NCBI RefSeq assembly: GCF_025947365.1
Contig: NZ_CP110012.1
Span: 1,426,001 to 1,490,000 of the forward strand
Direction: 5' to 3'
DNA from: Flavobacterium sp. N502540
Lineage (GTDB): Bacteria > Bacteroidota > Bacteroidia > Flavobacteriales > Flavobacteriaceae
DNA length: 64,000 bases
In this document: piece by piece, positions 8,980-16,944 of the stretch
Numbering within the stretch: the first letter of the stretch is position 1
Layout of the letters: every line of letters starts with the position of its first letter
The notes under the pieces: model-generated
Told to the model about the DNA's origin: nothing
Databases searched by the model: none
What the model saw: only the letters and a program-made list of their open reading frames with translations
Translations under genes and position numbers: made by a program

Positions 8980-11900
8980 ATGAAGAAAACTCTACTTTCT
9001 AAAATCCTATTTTTTCCCTTTAATTTTCTATTAGAAATAAAAAACGTCTTCGGATCTTCAAAGCTTCACTTCAGAGCAGTTTTTACTTTCATTTTCCTGA
9101 TCAGCATTAGCAACTCAAATGCACAATGTAACTCTGGTGCAACTGCAGGACCCATTGAAAGTAATACAGATAAATTATGTGTAGGTGTTTCAGCTACTTT
9201 CTGGTCTACAGGATGGAAAGGAACCTGGTCCTCATCAAATTCTGCAATCTTAGAAGTTTCAACCGATAGTGATGGCCGTGCAATAGTCACTGCGAAAGCT
9301 CCGGGAGTTGCCAGTGTAATCAATACTGTAACACAATCAAATTGCAGCGTCATCAAAACTGCCCAAAAACAAGTTACTGTTTATGAAGCTTTAGGCGCTA
9401 CTGGCGATATTACGGGATTCAGCCCACAATGTTCGGGAAATACAGGACAGGTGTACTCTATACCACCCGTAACAAATGCGACTAAATATGTTTGGACTGT
9501 ACCATCCGGCTGGATAATCACTTCAGGAGCAAATACCAATTCCATTACAGTAACTACCAGCTCAACTGAAGGAAGTCTTACCGTTGTAGTTTCTAACGAT
9601 TGTAAAACAAATAATGCCAAATACTACTATGTTGGTAATACTACTAATAAAACTGCACCACCTACCATTACGGCAAACGGAACAACAACTTTTTGTCAGG
9701 GAGGCAGTGTTACACTTACTTCAACTAAGCAAGATAACTATTTGTGGTCTAATGGCGAAACAGGTCAGAGCATAACCGTAACCACATCCGGCAACTACAC
9801 GGTAACAACAAAAAAAAACGGATATAATTGTCCTAGCAATGCCTCAAACAGTATAGCCGTAAATGTACAATCAGGATTAACATTCAGCAATCAACCACAG
9901 GATTTAGTTGCCTGCGAAGGTCAGTCCGGCACCTTTAGCGTAACCACATCAGCCTCGAATGCAACCTACCAATGGCAATATTCTGCCAATGGCTCAACGA
10001 ACTGGATCAATACCAATGGTGTTCAGGGTGTATCAGGTCACAATACATCAACCTTAAATTTGACCAACCTTCCTTTGTCCTATAGTGACTACTATGTTCG
10101 TTGTGTCGCAAGAAGCACAACCTCTTGTCCTGCCAATACTAACACAAACTCAAATGCTGCTAAACTAACGGTTAACCCATCATTAAAAATTACCTCACAG
10201 TCGACCGCTACTCAAACCAAATGCCTCAACGATGCCTTTACACCTTTAACGGTTACCGCTACAGCATCAGGAACCTTAACCTATCAATGGTTCAGTAATA
10301 CTGCTGCAACTACCACAAACGGAACGGCATTAGGAGCTTCAAATGGCGCCAGAACCAATAGTTACACTCCACAATCCACAACATCAGGAACATTATATTA
10401 CTATGCGGTAGTAACATCAAACTGCGGAACAGCAACCACTGCAATTTCAGAGGCTATTATTACCAAACAGGCAAATATTGCCCCAACAGTAGGAACTATC
10501 AAACAACCTACCTGTACTACACCAAGCGGAAGTGTTGTTTTAGAAAATGTACCTCCATCAGGAAAATTGGTGGAGTCACGTGGAACCGTCTACAATAATA
10601 CCACTTCCGGAACCACATACGAAATTTCAGGATTAGCACCCGGAACTTACAAATTTGCCATTGATGATAATTGCACAAGAGTATATTCGTCAGACATTGT
10701 CATCCTGCCCGGAAATGTATGGAATGGCACTAAATGGTCAGACGGAACACCGTCGGCAAACGACCTACTTCATTTTACAGGAAATTACACTGCAGAAACA
10801 GATCTTAACGGATGTTCCTGTACAATCGATAATGGAGCAGCGGTAACTATAAAATCAGGGATGACCTTAACTATTACCAATAGTATAGACATAAACTCCG
10901 GATCTTTGATATTTCAAAACAATTCCAGTTTAATACAAAAAAGCAACGCTAAGAACACCGGAAGCATCTCCTACATTCGTACAAGTCCGCCCATATTCCA
11001 AAAAGATTATTTGTATTGGTCAACTCCGGTAACTCCGCAAAAATTAGTAGACGTTTCGCCTTCTACGCCTGCCAATTTTTATTATGGCAATGATGGTACA
11101 CAATGGGTACGAACCAATAGAGAAAGCAATATGATTGTTGGAAAAGGCTACATTATCCGAGGGCCATCGAATTATACCAATACAGCCAAACAAGAATTTA
11201 CCACAACTTTTAAAGGAATTCCAAACAATGGAGATCTCGAAGGAGAACTTTTAGCAGCATCCAAAAGTTACCTGGTAGGAAATCCTTACCCGTCTGCTCT
11301 AAATGCAGATTTACTTTTAAAAGACAATCCTTTATTAAACGGAACACTCTATTTCTGGACGCATAATACGCCGGCAAAACCTGTACCAACGAATCAATAC
11401 AGTTCAGATGATTACGCTTCATACAACTTGAGCGGTGGGGTTTCGGCGAAATCAGACAAACAGCACAACAACGATCCTTCAAAAGACAAAGGTGTTAAAC
11501 CAACGGGAAAAATAGCCGCCGGACAATCTTTTTTTGTAACAACTAATGCAGGAGGAAAAGTAAAGTTCAACAATTTAATGCGATTGGGCGGAGCCAACAA
11601 CGGTCAGTTTTTCAGACCCGGAAACAGCTCAAAAGAAACCACGATCGAAAAACACCGTATCTGGTTAAACATGACCAATACAACAGGTGCATTTAAACAA
11701 TTATTAGTGGGTTATATCGAAGGCGCAACCAATGACTATGAAAACAGATATGACGGACTAACTTTAGATGGTAATCAGTATTTGGATTTTTACACTACGG
11801 ATCAAAAAAACAAATATGTAATTCAGGGACGTGCTTTGCCCTTTACAGATGCCGATCTTGTTCCATTAGGATACCGCACAACCGTTGCAGGTGATTTTAC

Positions 11901-12327
11901 TGTTGCAATTGACGAAGTAGACGGAGACATGACCCATCAGGCCATTTACATTGAAGACAAAAATACCGGAACTGTTCATGATTTAACACAAAGCAATTAT
12001 ACTTTTAAAACCGAAGCCGGTACTTTTGCCGAACGCTTGACACTGCGCTATAAACCAGGCAAAACTTTAGGTACAGGAGATTTTGAAAAGATCGAAAATG
12101 GCATTCTTATTTCGACTGGAAATAAAACCATTCACGTATCTTCCTCAAAAGAAAACATTAAACAAGTTGTGGTTTTTGATATTACCGGTAAACAATTGTA
12201 CAATAAAAACAAATTAAACAGTGAAACCTTTCAAATTGAAAATTTACCGTCTGCCAATCAGGTTTTATTGGTCAAGGTCACTTTAGCAAATGATTTTACT
12301 GTTACCCGAAAAGTACTGTTTCAGTAG
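8980..12327 (+). CDS. T9SS-exported Ig-like repeat protein (1115 aa), paralogue 3
   Basis: Exported surface protein of the same family as the genes at 51-3380 and 3561-7919 but on the opposite strand. The start at 8980 (MKKTLLSKIL) is preferred over an in-frame ATG at 8869, because a -7 element lies between them and the protein then begins with a long n-region and a hydrophobic segment ending SISNSNAQC near residue 49. The middle holds several Ig-like/PKD-like beta domains (WNSNG-type SLTV and CQGGSVTLTS motifs). The last ~500 residues are the shared family module (NGCSCTIDNG, DYLYWSTPVTPQ, GTQWVRTN, GNPYPSALNA) followed by a type A T9SS sorting domain ending TVTRKVLFQ. Function beyond export and surface display is unknown. 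Confidence 0.88.
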   Translation: MKKTLLSKILFFPFNFLLEIKNVFGSSKLHFRAVFTFIFLISISNSNAQCNSGATAGPIESNTDKLCVGVSATFWSTGWKGTWSSSNSAILEVSTDSDGRAIVTAKAPGVASVINTVTQSNCSVIKTAQKQVTVYEALGATGDITGFSPQCSGNTGQVYSIPPVTNATKYVWTVPSGWIITSGANTNSITVTTSSTEGSLTVVVSNDCKTNNAKYYYVGNTTNKTAPPTITANGTTTFCQGGSVTLTSTKQDNYLWSNGETGQSITVTTSGNYTVTTKKNGYNCPSNASNSIAVNVQSGLTFSNQPQDLVACEGQSGTFSVTTSASNATYQWQYSANGSTNWINTNGVQGVSGHNTSTLNLTNLPLSYSDYYVRCVARSTTSCPANTNTNSNAAKLTVNPSLKITSQSTATQTKCLNDAFTPLTVTATASGTLTYQWFSNTAATTTNGTALGASNGARTNSYTPQSTTSGTLYYYAVVTSNCGTATTAISEAIITKQANIAPTVGTIKQPTCTTPSGSVVLENVPPSGKLVESRGTVYNNTTSGTTYEISGLAPGTYKFAIDDNCTRVYSSDIVILPGNVWNGTKWSDGTPSANDLLHFTGNYTAETDLNGCSCTIDNGAAVTIKSGMTLTITNSIDINSGSLIFQNNSSLIQKSNAKNTGSISYIRTSPPIFQKDYLYWSTPVTPQKLVDVSPSTPANFYYGNDGTQWVRTNRESNMIVGKGYIIRGPSNYTNTAKQEFTTTFKGIPNNGDLEGELLAASKSYLVGNPYPSALNADLLLKDNPLLNGTLYFWTHNTPAKPVPTNQYSSDDYASYNLSGGVSAKSDKQHNNDPSKDKGVKPTGKIAAGQSFFVTTNAGGKVKFNNLMRLGGANNGQFFRPGNSSKETTIEKHRIWLNMTNTTGAFKQLLVGYIEGATNDYENRYDGLTLDGNQYLDFYTTDQKNKYVIQGRALPFTDADLVPLGYRTTVAGDFTVAIDEVDGDMTHQAIYIEDKNTGTVHDLTQSNYTFKTEAGTFAERLTLRYKPGKTLGTGDFEKIENGILISTGNKTIHVSSSKENIKQVVVFDITGKQLYNKNKLNSETFQIENLPSANQVLLVKVTLANDFTVTRKVLFQ

Positions 12328-12468
12328 TCGTTAATTCGTTAATTCGTTAATTCGTTAATTCGTTAATTCGTTAATTCGTTAATTCGTTAATTCGTTAATT
12401 CGTTAATTCGTTAATTCGTTAATTCGTTAATTCGTTAATTCGTTAATTCGTTAATTCGTTAATTCGTT
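12328..12468. repeat. Tandem array of the 8-mer TTAATTCG (17.6 copies)
   Basis: An unbroken period-8 array (unit TCGTTAAT, equivalently TTAATTCG) starts at the first base after the TAG stop of T9SS paralogue 3 and runs 141 bp without a single substitution before reaching a terminator hairpin. Such perfection suggests recent expansion by slippage, so copy number probably varies between strains. Confidence 0.97.
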
Positions 12469-12512
12469 CTATAAAAAAATCCATTCGCTGTAGCGAATGG
12501 ATTTTTTTATAG
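12469..12512. terminator. Bidirectional terminator between convergent genes
   Basis: A perfect 21-bp inverted repeat (12469-12489 and 12492-12512) with A7 on one side and T7 on the other. It can stop transcription of the plus-strand T9SS gene and of the minus-strand ketoacyl synthase gene, which ends at 12543. Confidence 0.9.
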
Positions 12513-12542
12513 TGTAAATTTATGAGGCTTCAAGAAGCCCAA

Positions 12543-13712
12543 TTATGGTTTTTCGATCAAAACGCTAACCGCATTTCCTCCGAAACCTACCGCATTAATC
12601 AATATTCTTTTAATCGATTTTGTTTGTTTTTGTTCTTCTCCGAAAGGCACTCCAATAAAAGTATCGTGCTGAAACATCAAAAGTGCGAACTCTAAACTTA
12701 ATATACCGGACGCTCCAAAAGTATGTCCGATCTTCCATTTGTTGGTAGTCAGCAAAGGCAGTTGAGATCCAAAAACTTTTTCAATAGCCCTCAACTCGGT
12801 TAAATCGCCTTTGATCGTTCCGGGAGCGTGCATAACAATTGCATCGACCGATTCAGGGGCTACATTCTTTAAAGCCATTTTCATTGACTTCTGAAAACAG
12901 GTTGCTTCTGCAGAAATAGAAATATTGTGTTCTAAAATCTCAGTTGCATAACCCACGCCTGTTATGTATGCAATTGCATTCTCTTTCTCGCCGGTTTCCA
13001 GACAGCAAACTGCTGCACCTTCCCCTAAAATCATAGTATTTTGGGTTTTCTCAAAATCGAAAGCCAAATTGGGCCATGATTCCGTTTCCTGATCGATTCT
13101 CGAATATATTTTAAGTGCTCTCATTTGAGCAATCGTGAAATCAGTCAATGGAGCTTCGCTTCCTCCTACCAAAAATTTATCGGCCATATCTGATTTCAAC
13201 CAAGCCACACCATTCAGCAAGGCATGAAGTGCAGTTGAACAGGTTATAGAATGCGATATTTCCGGTCCAACACTCTGCAGATCGTGAGCAATCCAGGACG
13301 AGATATTTCCTAAAGTTGTTGTTGGAGAAGCTAAAGTTTGGGCTTTTCCTGTATCGATGTATTCTTTATAATGTTTTTCGAATAAATCTGTTGCCCCTCG
13401 GGACGAACCAATATTAATTCCGAAGATATCATCCGAACTCCATCCTGCCTGCTTAACCGCTTGTCGAGAAGCCGCTAAAGCAAACAAAACCGAATCATCC
13501 AGAAATTTGTACTTAGGATCGGATTCTCTTATTTCCGAGACAATTTGTTTAGACTCAGCATCCAAAGCAGCGACAGAAGTTTCCTGTTGGTCTAAAAACT
13601 GTTTCGAAAAACAATGTTGACGGTCAAGATACTTTTCCCACACTGATTGCGTATTATTTCCTAAAGGGGAAATAGATGAAAATGCTGTTATAGAGATTTT
13701 TTGTGTATTCAA
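12543..13712 (-). CDS. Beta-ketoacyl synthase (KAS I/II-like) in the biotin cluster
   Basis: Condensing enzyme of the FabF/FabB fold, 389 residues and cytoplasmic. The full catalytic triad can be read: Cys158 (SITCSTALHAL), His295 (VMHAPGTIKGD, the usual AHGTST..GD position) and His330 (KWKIGHTFGASG). The family normally joins malonyl-ACP to an acyl thioester. The gene lies 22 bp downstream of bioA on the same strand, so it probably shares the biotin transcript, and a role in building the pimeloyl chain is plausible. A general fatty-acid or secondary-metabolite role cannot be excluded. A TAATTTTG element (13730-13737) overlapping the bioA stop codon could serve as an internal promoter. Motif spelling differs from FabF at both His sites, so it is probably not the housekeeping enzyme. 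Confidence 0.85.
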   Translation of the reverse strand: MNTQKISITAFSSISPLGNNTQSVWEKYLDRQHCFSKQFLDQQETSVAALDAESKQIVSEIRESDPKYKFLDDSVLFALAASRQAVKQAGWSSDDIFGINIGSSRGATDLFEKHYKEYIDTGKAQTLASPTTTLGNISSWIAHDLQSVGPEISHSITCSTALHALLNGVAWLKSDMADKFLVGGSEAPLTDFTIAQMRALKIYSRIDQETESWPNLAFDFEKTQNTMILGEGAAVCCLETGEKENAIAYITGVGYATEILEHNISISAEATCFQKSMKMALKNVAPESVDAIVMHAPGTIKGDLTELRAIEKVFGSQLPLLTTNKWKIGHTFGASGILSLEFALLMFQHDTFIGVPFGEEQKQTKSIKRILINAVGFGGNAVSVLIEKP

Positions 13713-13729
13713 AGTATTTTATTTAATCG

Positions 13730-13737
13730 CAAAATTA
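13730..13737 (-). promoter_or_regulatory. Possible internal -7 element before the KAS gene
   Basis: TAATTTTG on the minus strand matches TAnnTTTG and overlaps the stop codon of bioA (13735-13737), 17 nt before the KAS start. Chance occurrence in AT-rich DNA is possible. Confidence 0.3.
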
Positions 13738-15006
13738 CACCATTTCAATGGCTTCTTCAATGGTTTTGTATACTTTTTGAAGCTGCTCATCACTCATGAT
13801 ATACGGAGGTAAAATATAAACGATATTTCCGACAGGGCGCAAAACAACCCCTTTATCAATAAAGAAATTATAGAGTTTCGTTCGCATTGAACCGTAATAA
13901 CTCTCTTCTGAATCTGATTTGATTTCAACTGCAAAAATAACTCCCAATGTTCTGGCAGTAATTACTTTCGAATGCTTTTCCATTTTCTTCTGAAAATCCA
14001 AATGACTCTTATGAATTCTTTCAATATTAGCCTGCATTTCATCTGTATGCAGCAAATCAATACTAGCCAAAGCCGCAGCACAACCCGTCGGATTTGCAGT
14101 AAACGTATGTCCATGAAACAAAGCCTTGTTGATATCATCATCATAAAAAGCATCGAAAACCTCTTGTGTAAAAGTGGTAATTGCCATTGGAATTGTGCCT
14201 CCCGTTAATGCTTTAGACAAACACATCATATCCGGAACTTCTGTCACATAATCCATTGCAAATGTTTTTCCTGTCTTACCGAATCCGGTCATTACTTCAT
14301 CAGCAATAGTAAGAACATCATTTTCTTTGCAGATTTGAATCAGTTTTGCCAAAGCCTCCGGTTCATACATTACCATTCCGGCGGCACCCTGTACCAAAGG
14401 CTCAAAAATAAAACCGGCACAATTATGATTTTGAATCACCTTTCTCAAGACATCAAAACTCTCCTGTTCCTGTCCTTTTACCGGAACCGGAATTCGGACT
14501 ACATCAATAAACATCCCCTGAAAAGCCTGTGTGTAAAAAGAGATCCCACTTGCTGCCATCGCCGCAAAAGTATCCCCGTGAAAAGCATTTTCAAAAGCAA
14601 TTATAGTGGTTCGCTTTTCATTTTTATTGAAAAAATACTGTAAAGCCACTTTTATAGCCACTTCAACCGCCGTCGAACCATTATCAGAAAAGAAAATCTT
14701 CTGCTGGTTTTTAGGCATAATCTCAATTAGTTTCTCCGCCACTTTAACTGCCGGTTCGTGTGTAAAACCACCAAACAATACATGCTCTAAAGTAGTTAAC
14801 TGTTTGTAAATCGCATCGGCAATAAATCGGTTACTGTGTCCAAACGGATTCACCCACCATGAGGCAATAGCGTCAATATATTCTTTGCCGTTCTCATCCC
14901 AAAGTAAAGCTCCTTCACCTCTGGAAATTGCTATTGGCGCTTGTGCAGTTTTATGCTGTGTATAAGGATGCCAAAGGTATTGGCTGTCTTTTTCTGTTAA
15001 TGTCAT
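13735..15006 (-). CDS. bioA: Adenosylmethionine-8-amino-7-oxononanoate aminotransferase
   Basis: PLP-dependent aminotransferase that makes 7,8-diaminopelargonate from 8-amino-7-oxononanoate using SAM as amino donor, the third-last step of biotin synthesis. It has 423 residues, normal for BioA. It begins with the BioA-specific LWHPYTQ motif and shows SWWVNPFGHSN, FSDNGSTAVEVA, FHGDTFAAM, IADEVMTGFGKTG and the PLP lysine at about residue 265 in CLSKALTGG. HGHTFTANPTGCAAALAS completes the class III pattern. It lies directly downstream of bioD and upstream of the KAS gene, all on the minus strand. Confidence 0.96.
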   Translation of the reverse strand: MTLTEKDSQYLWHPYTQHKTAQAPIAISRGEGALLWDENGKEYIDAIASWWVNPFGHSNRFIADAIYKQLTTLEHVLFGGFTHEPAVKVAEKLIEIMPKNQQKIFFSDNGSTAVEVAIKVALQYFFNKNEKRTTIIAFENAFHGDTFAAMAASGISFYTQAFQGMFIDVVRIPVPVKGQEQESFDVLRKVIQNHNCAGFIFEPLVQGAAGMVMYEPEALAKLIQICKENDVLTIADEVMTGFGKTGKTFAMDYVTEVPDMMCLSKALTGGTIPMAITTFTQEVFDAFYDDDINKALFHGHTFTANPTGCAAALASIDLLHTDEMQANIERIHKSHLDFQKKMEKHSKVITARTLGVIFAVEIKSDSEESYYGSMRTKLYNFFIDKGVVLRPVGNIVYILPPYIMSDEQLQKVYKTIEEAIEMV

Positions 15007-15034
15007 GTTGTTTAGAATATGGATATTAGAGTAT

Positions 15035-15087
15035 AGAAAATAGACTAAGCTCTACAATTTTGACAAAGATAAGAAAGTCTATTTTCT
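15035..15087. promoter_or_regulatory. bioA leader: 12-bp inverted repeat around a -7 element
   Basis: AGAAAATAGACT (15035-15046) and AGTCTATTTTCT (15076-15087) are perfect inverted copies 29 nt apart. Between them lies TATCTTTG on the minus strand (15064-15071), an exact TAnnTTTG match about 60 nt upstream of the bioA start. This may be a promoter inside an operator-like palindrome, or a stem-loop between bioD and bioA. Confidence 0.4.
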
Positions 15088-15106
15088 TTATTCTGTCTTC
15101 GTTTTT

Positions 15107-15724
15107 CTATAAATTAAGTAAGTTCTCTCTAAACAAATCGGCGTATTCCCGGATTACATTTTGATCAAAATAAGGTTCTTCATCAATTCTTCCGATACAT
15201 TTTATTCCGGTTTTATTGAGAATTAAACTTTCAGTCGATTTGTTTTCGCTTCCGCTGAAAATAATCCCTGCAACTTTAAAACCACGATTCTGAATCGCTT
15301 CCACTGTTAACAAGGTGTGATTAATACTCCCCAAATAATGTCTTGAAACCACAATTACTTTATAATCGGCTTGAATTAAATCAATAATAGAATCTGTTTC
15401 ATTCAGCGGAACAAAAATTCCTCCTGCCCCTTCCACAACCAAATGATTGTCGGTATCAGGTTCTATAATCTTCTTCAAATCTATCGTAAGCCCATCAATT
15501 TCTGCAGCCAGATGCGGACTTGCCGGTGTATTTAATTCATATGCATTCGGGAAAAACTGGGATTTTGAATTTGAAATTTGAGATTTTACCTTGTGTGTAT
15601 CACTAAAATCCAAATCTCCGGCCTGAACGGGTTTCCAGTAATCGGCCTCTAAAGCTTCAACAACGATTGCCGAAGTAACGGTTTTACCAACATCTGTTGA
15701 AATTCCGGTTATAAATATTTTCAT
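15107..15724 (-). CDS. bioD: Dethiobiotin synthetase
   Basis: ATP-dependent carboxylase that closes the ureido ring of dethiobiotin from diaminopelargonate and CO2. The 205-residue protein starts with the P-loop MKIFITGISTDVGKT (GxxxxxGKT at residues 7-15) and has the BioD motifs WKPVQAG, NTPASPHLAAE and VVEGAGGIFVPL. It lies 100 bp upstream of bioA on the same strand. The segment KVKSQISNSKSQFF is encoded by unusually repetitive AAATTTCAAATT-type DNA but stays in frame and is compatible with the family. bioF is separated from it by about 3 kb of unrelated genes. Confidence 0.95.
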   Translation of the reverse strand: MKIFITGISTDVGKTVTSAIVVEALEADYWKPVQAGDLDFSDTHKVKSQISNSKSQFFPNAYELNTPASPHLAAEIDGLTIDLKKIIEPDTDNHLVVEGAGGIFVPLNETDSIIDLIQADYKVIVVSRHYLGSINHTLLTVEAIQNRGFKVAGIIFSGSENKSTESLILNKTGIKCIGRIDEEPYFDQNVIREYADLFRENLLNL

Positions 15725-15778
15725 GCTTCTTCTGTTTCACAGCGACTCACAAAGTGAATATCCGTTTAATAATTGATG

Positions 15779-15786
15779 CAAAAATA
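15779..15786 (-). promoter_or_regulatory. -7 element of the bioD-bioA-KAS unit
   Basis: TATTTTTG on the minus strand is an exact TAnnTTTG match about 55 nt ahead of the bioD ATG. It lies between the terminator of the upstream operon and bioD, as expected for an operon promoter. Confidence 0.5.
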
Positions 15787-15798
15787 CCAATAAAAACA

Positions 15799-15820
15799 AA
15801 CCCATCACGTATGATGGGTT
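15799..15820 (-). terminator. Terminator of the TraB-sigma operon
   Basis: AACCCATCA (15799-15807) and TGATGGGTT (15812-15820) form a 9-bp perfect stem with a 4-nt loop, followed on the minus strand by a T-rich tract. It lies 10 bp after the end of the membrane-protein gene. Confidence 0.8.
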
Positions 15821-15829
15821 CTATTTAAC

Positions 15830-16444
15830 TTACTCTTCTTTCAATTCGTCTATCACTTTCTTTATTTCCTTAGCATATTTTCCGTAAAAAAACTGAACCC
15901 ACCATTCTAAAGCCAATCCCATAAAAAGAATTGAAAAGAGAATAACCGAAAAAATACTGAATATTTCTGTGTTACTAAATTCAAGCATTGTAAAATCGGC
16001 CACTTTAGAAGTCTGATCGTAGATAAAAACGATTAGAAATACTACCAGAAAAGGTGTCAAAGCAAATCCGAAAGTCTTATACAATTCCATATTCAGACGA
16101 ATATCAAAATAAGTTTCATACAGATTGTCTTTTGTTTTCAGAGCAGTATTATTTAATCGTTTGTAAAAAAAATAAAGCTTAGCCAAATAATAAATACAAA
16201 CTGCGGTGAACATGCTGAAAAGCAAGAAAAAGGGCAATATATATTTCTGCTCAAAATGAAAAATGTAAGGTGTAAGTCCCATTAAAAGTACTGAGACTAC
16301 CTGTGCAATCAGCTCACTTTTTAAATTCTTTCTGATTCTGTCTAATGGCGTATTGGCCGATTGTATTTTTTCCAGATTATCCGGAAGAACAATGTTATCC
16401 GATTTATCATTGTTCCATGCGTTTTGTATATCGTTAAAATCCAT
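15830..16444 (-). CDS. Four-helix membrane protein following an ECF sigma factor
   Basis: A 204-residue protein with a soluble N-terminal ~50 residues (MDFNDIQNAWNNDKSD...) and about four hydrophobic segments (near 55-75, 78-100, 130-150, 165-185), ending in a charged tail. It overlaps the sigma-factor gene by 11 nt, so the two are almost certainly co-translated. Position suggests an anti-sigma or sensor partner, but there is no zinc-binding anti-sigma motif or FecR-like domain to see. The function is therefore inference from context only. A terminator follows directly. Confidence 0.75.
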   Translation of the reverse strand: MDFNDIQNAWNNDKSDNIVLPDNLEKIQSANTPLDRIRKNLKSELIAQVVSVLLMGLTPYIFHFEQKYILPFFLLFSMFTAVCIYYLAKLYFFYKRLNNTALKTKDNLYETYFDIRLNMELYKTFGFALTPFLVVFLIVFIYDQTSKVADFTMLEFSNTEIFSIFSVILFSILFMGLALEWWVQFFYGKYAKEIKKVIDELKEE

Positions 16445-16937
16445 ATCCCTGATTTTTAATTATTTCTTTTAATTTTTCTTTTGCTCTGTTTAATTTCACC
16501 CTGGCATTTCCTTCTGAAATTCCTAAGTTCTCTCCAATTTCCTTATGAGAAAACCCTTCCAGCTGATAAAAAATGATCGCTTTATCTATTTTTTCGAGTT
16601 TTTGAACAGCCTTATAAAAATGATCGATCTGACTTTCTTTGATGTGCGAATCTCCTTCATCATCCTTAATATTTTCGGAAGCGATTTCGTACTTGTCGAC
16701 CTTTCGCTTTTCCTTTTTCAGAAAAACAATGGCTGTATTCACGGCTACACGATACATCCAGGTCGAAAACTGACTTTCATTTCTAAAAGAATCATACGAT
16801 TTCCAAAGCTGGCAGATAATTTCCTGAAACAAATCCTGTTGATCGTCAGGATTATCCATGTACATCTTAGAAACTTTGTACAGTATTCCTTTGTGACTTT
16901 CGATCCGATTTAAAAATTCTTGTTCTTTCTCTTTCAA
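16434..16937 (-). CDS. RNA polymerase sigma factor, ECF (sigma-70 family)
   Basis: Small alternative sigma factor of 167 residues. Region 2 is seen at DDQQDLFQEIICQLWKSYDSFRNESQFSTWMYRVAVNTAI and region 4 at YQLEGFSHKEIGENLGISEGNARVKLNRAKEKL, the helix-turn-helix that contacts the -35 element. It has no extra domains. It starts 7 nt after the TraB-like gene ends and overlaps the membrane-protein gene by 11 nt, making a compact three-gene unit. ECF factors normally serve extracytoplasmic signals; the target genes cannot be read from this window. Confidence 0.92.
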   Translation of the reverse strand: MKEKEQEFLNRIESHKGILYKVSKMYMDNPDDQQDLFQEIICQLWKSYDSFRNESQFSTWMYRVAVNTAIVFLKKEKRKVDKYEIASENIKDDEGDSHIKESQIDHFYKAVQKLEKIDKAIIFYQLEGFSHKEIGENLGISEGNARVKLNRAKEKLKEIIKNQGYGF

Positions 16938-16944
16938 AATACTT

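Noticed and set aside
12328..12468. CRISPR array or origin iterons
   Set aside because: The unit is 8 bp with no spacers, and there is no DnaA-box cluster, replication gene or cas gene.
15560..15600. Insertion of an AAATTTCAAATT-type intergenic repeat in bioD
   Set aside because: The DNA looks like such a repeat, but the encoded KVKSQISNSKSQF fits the expected BioD segment before NTPASPH, so an insertion is not needed.
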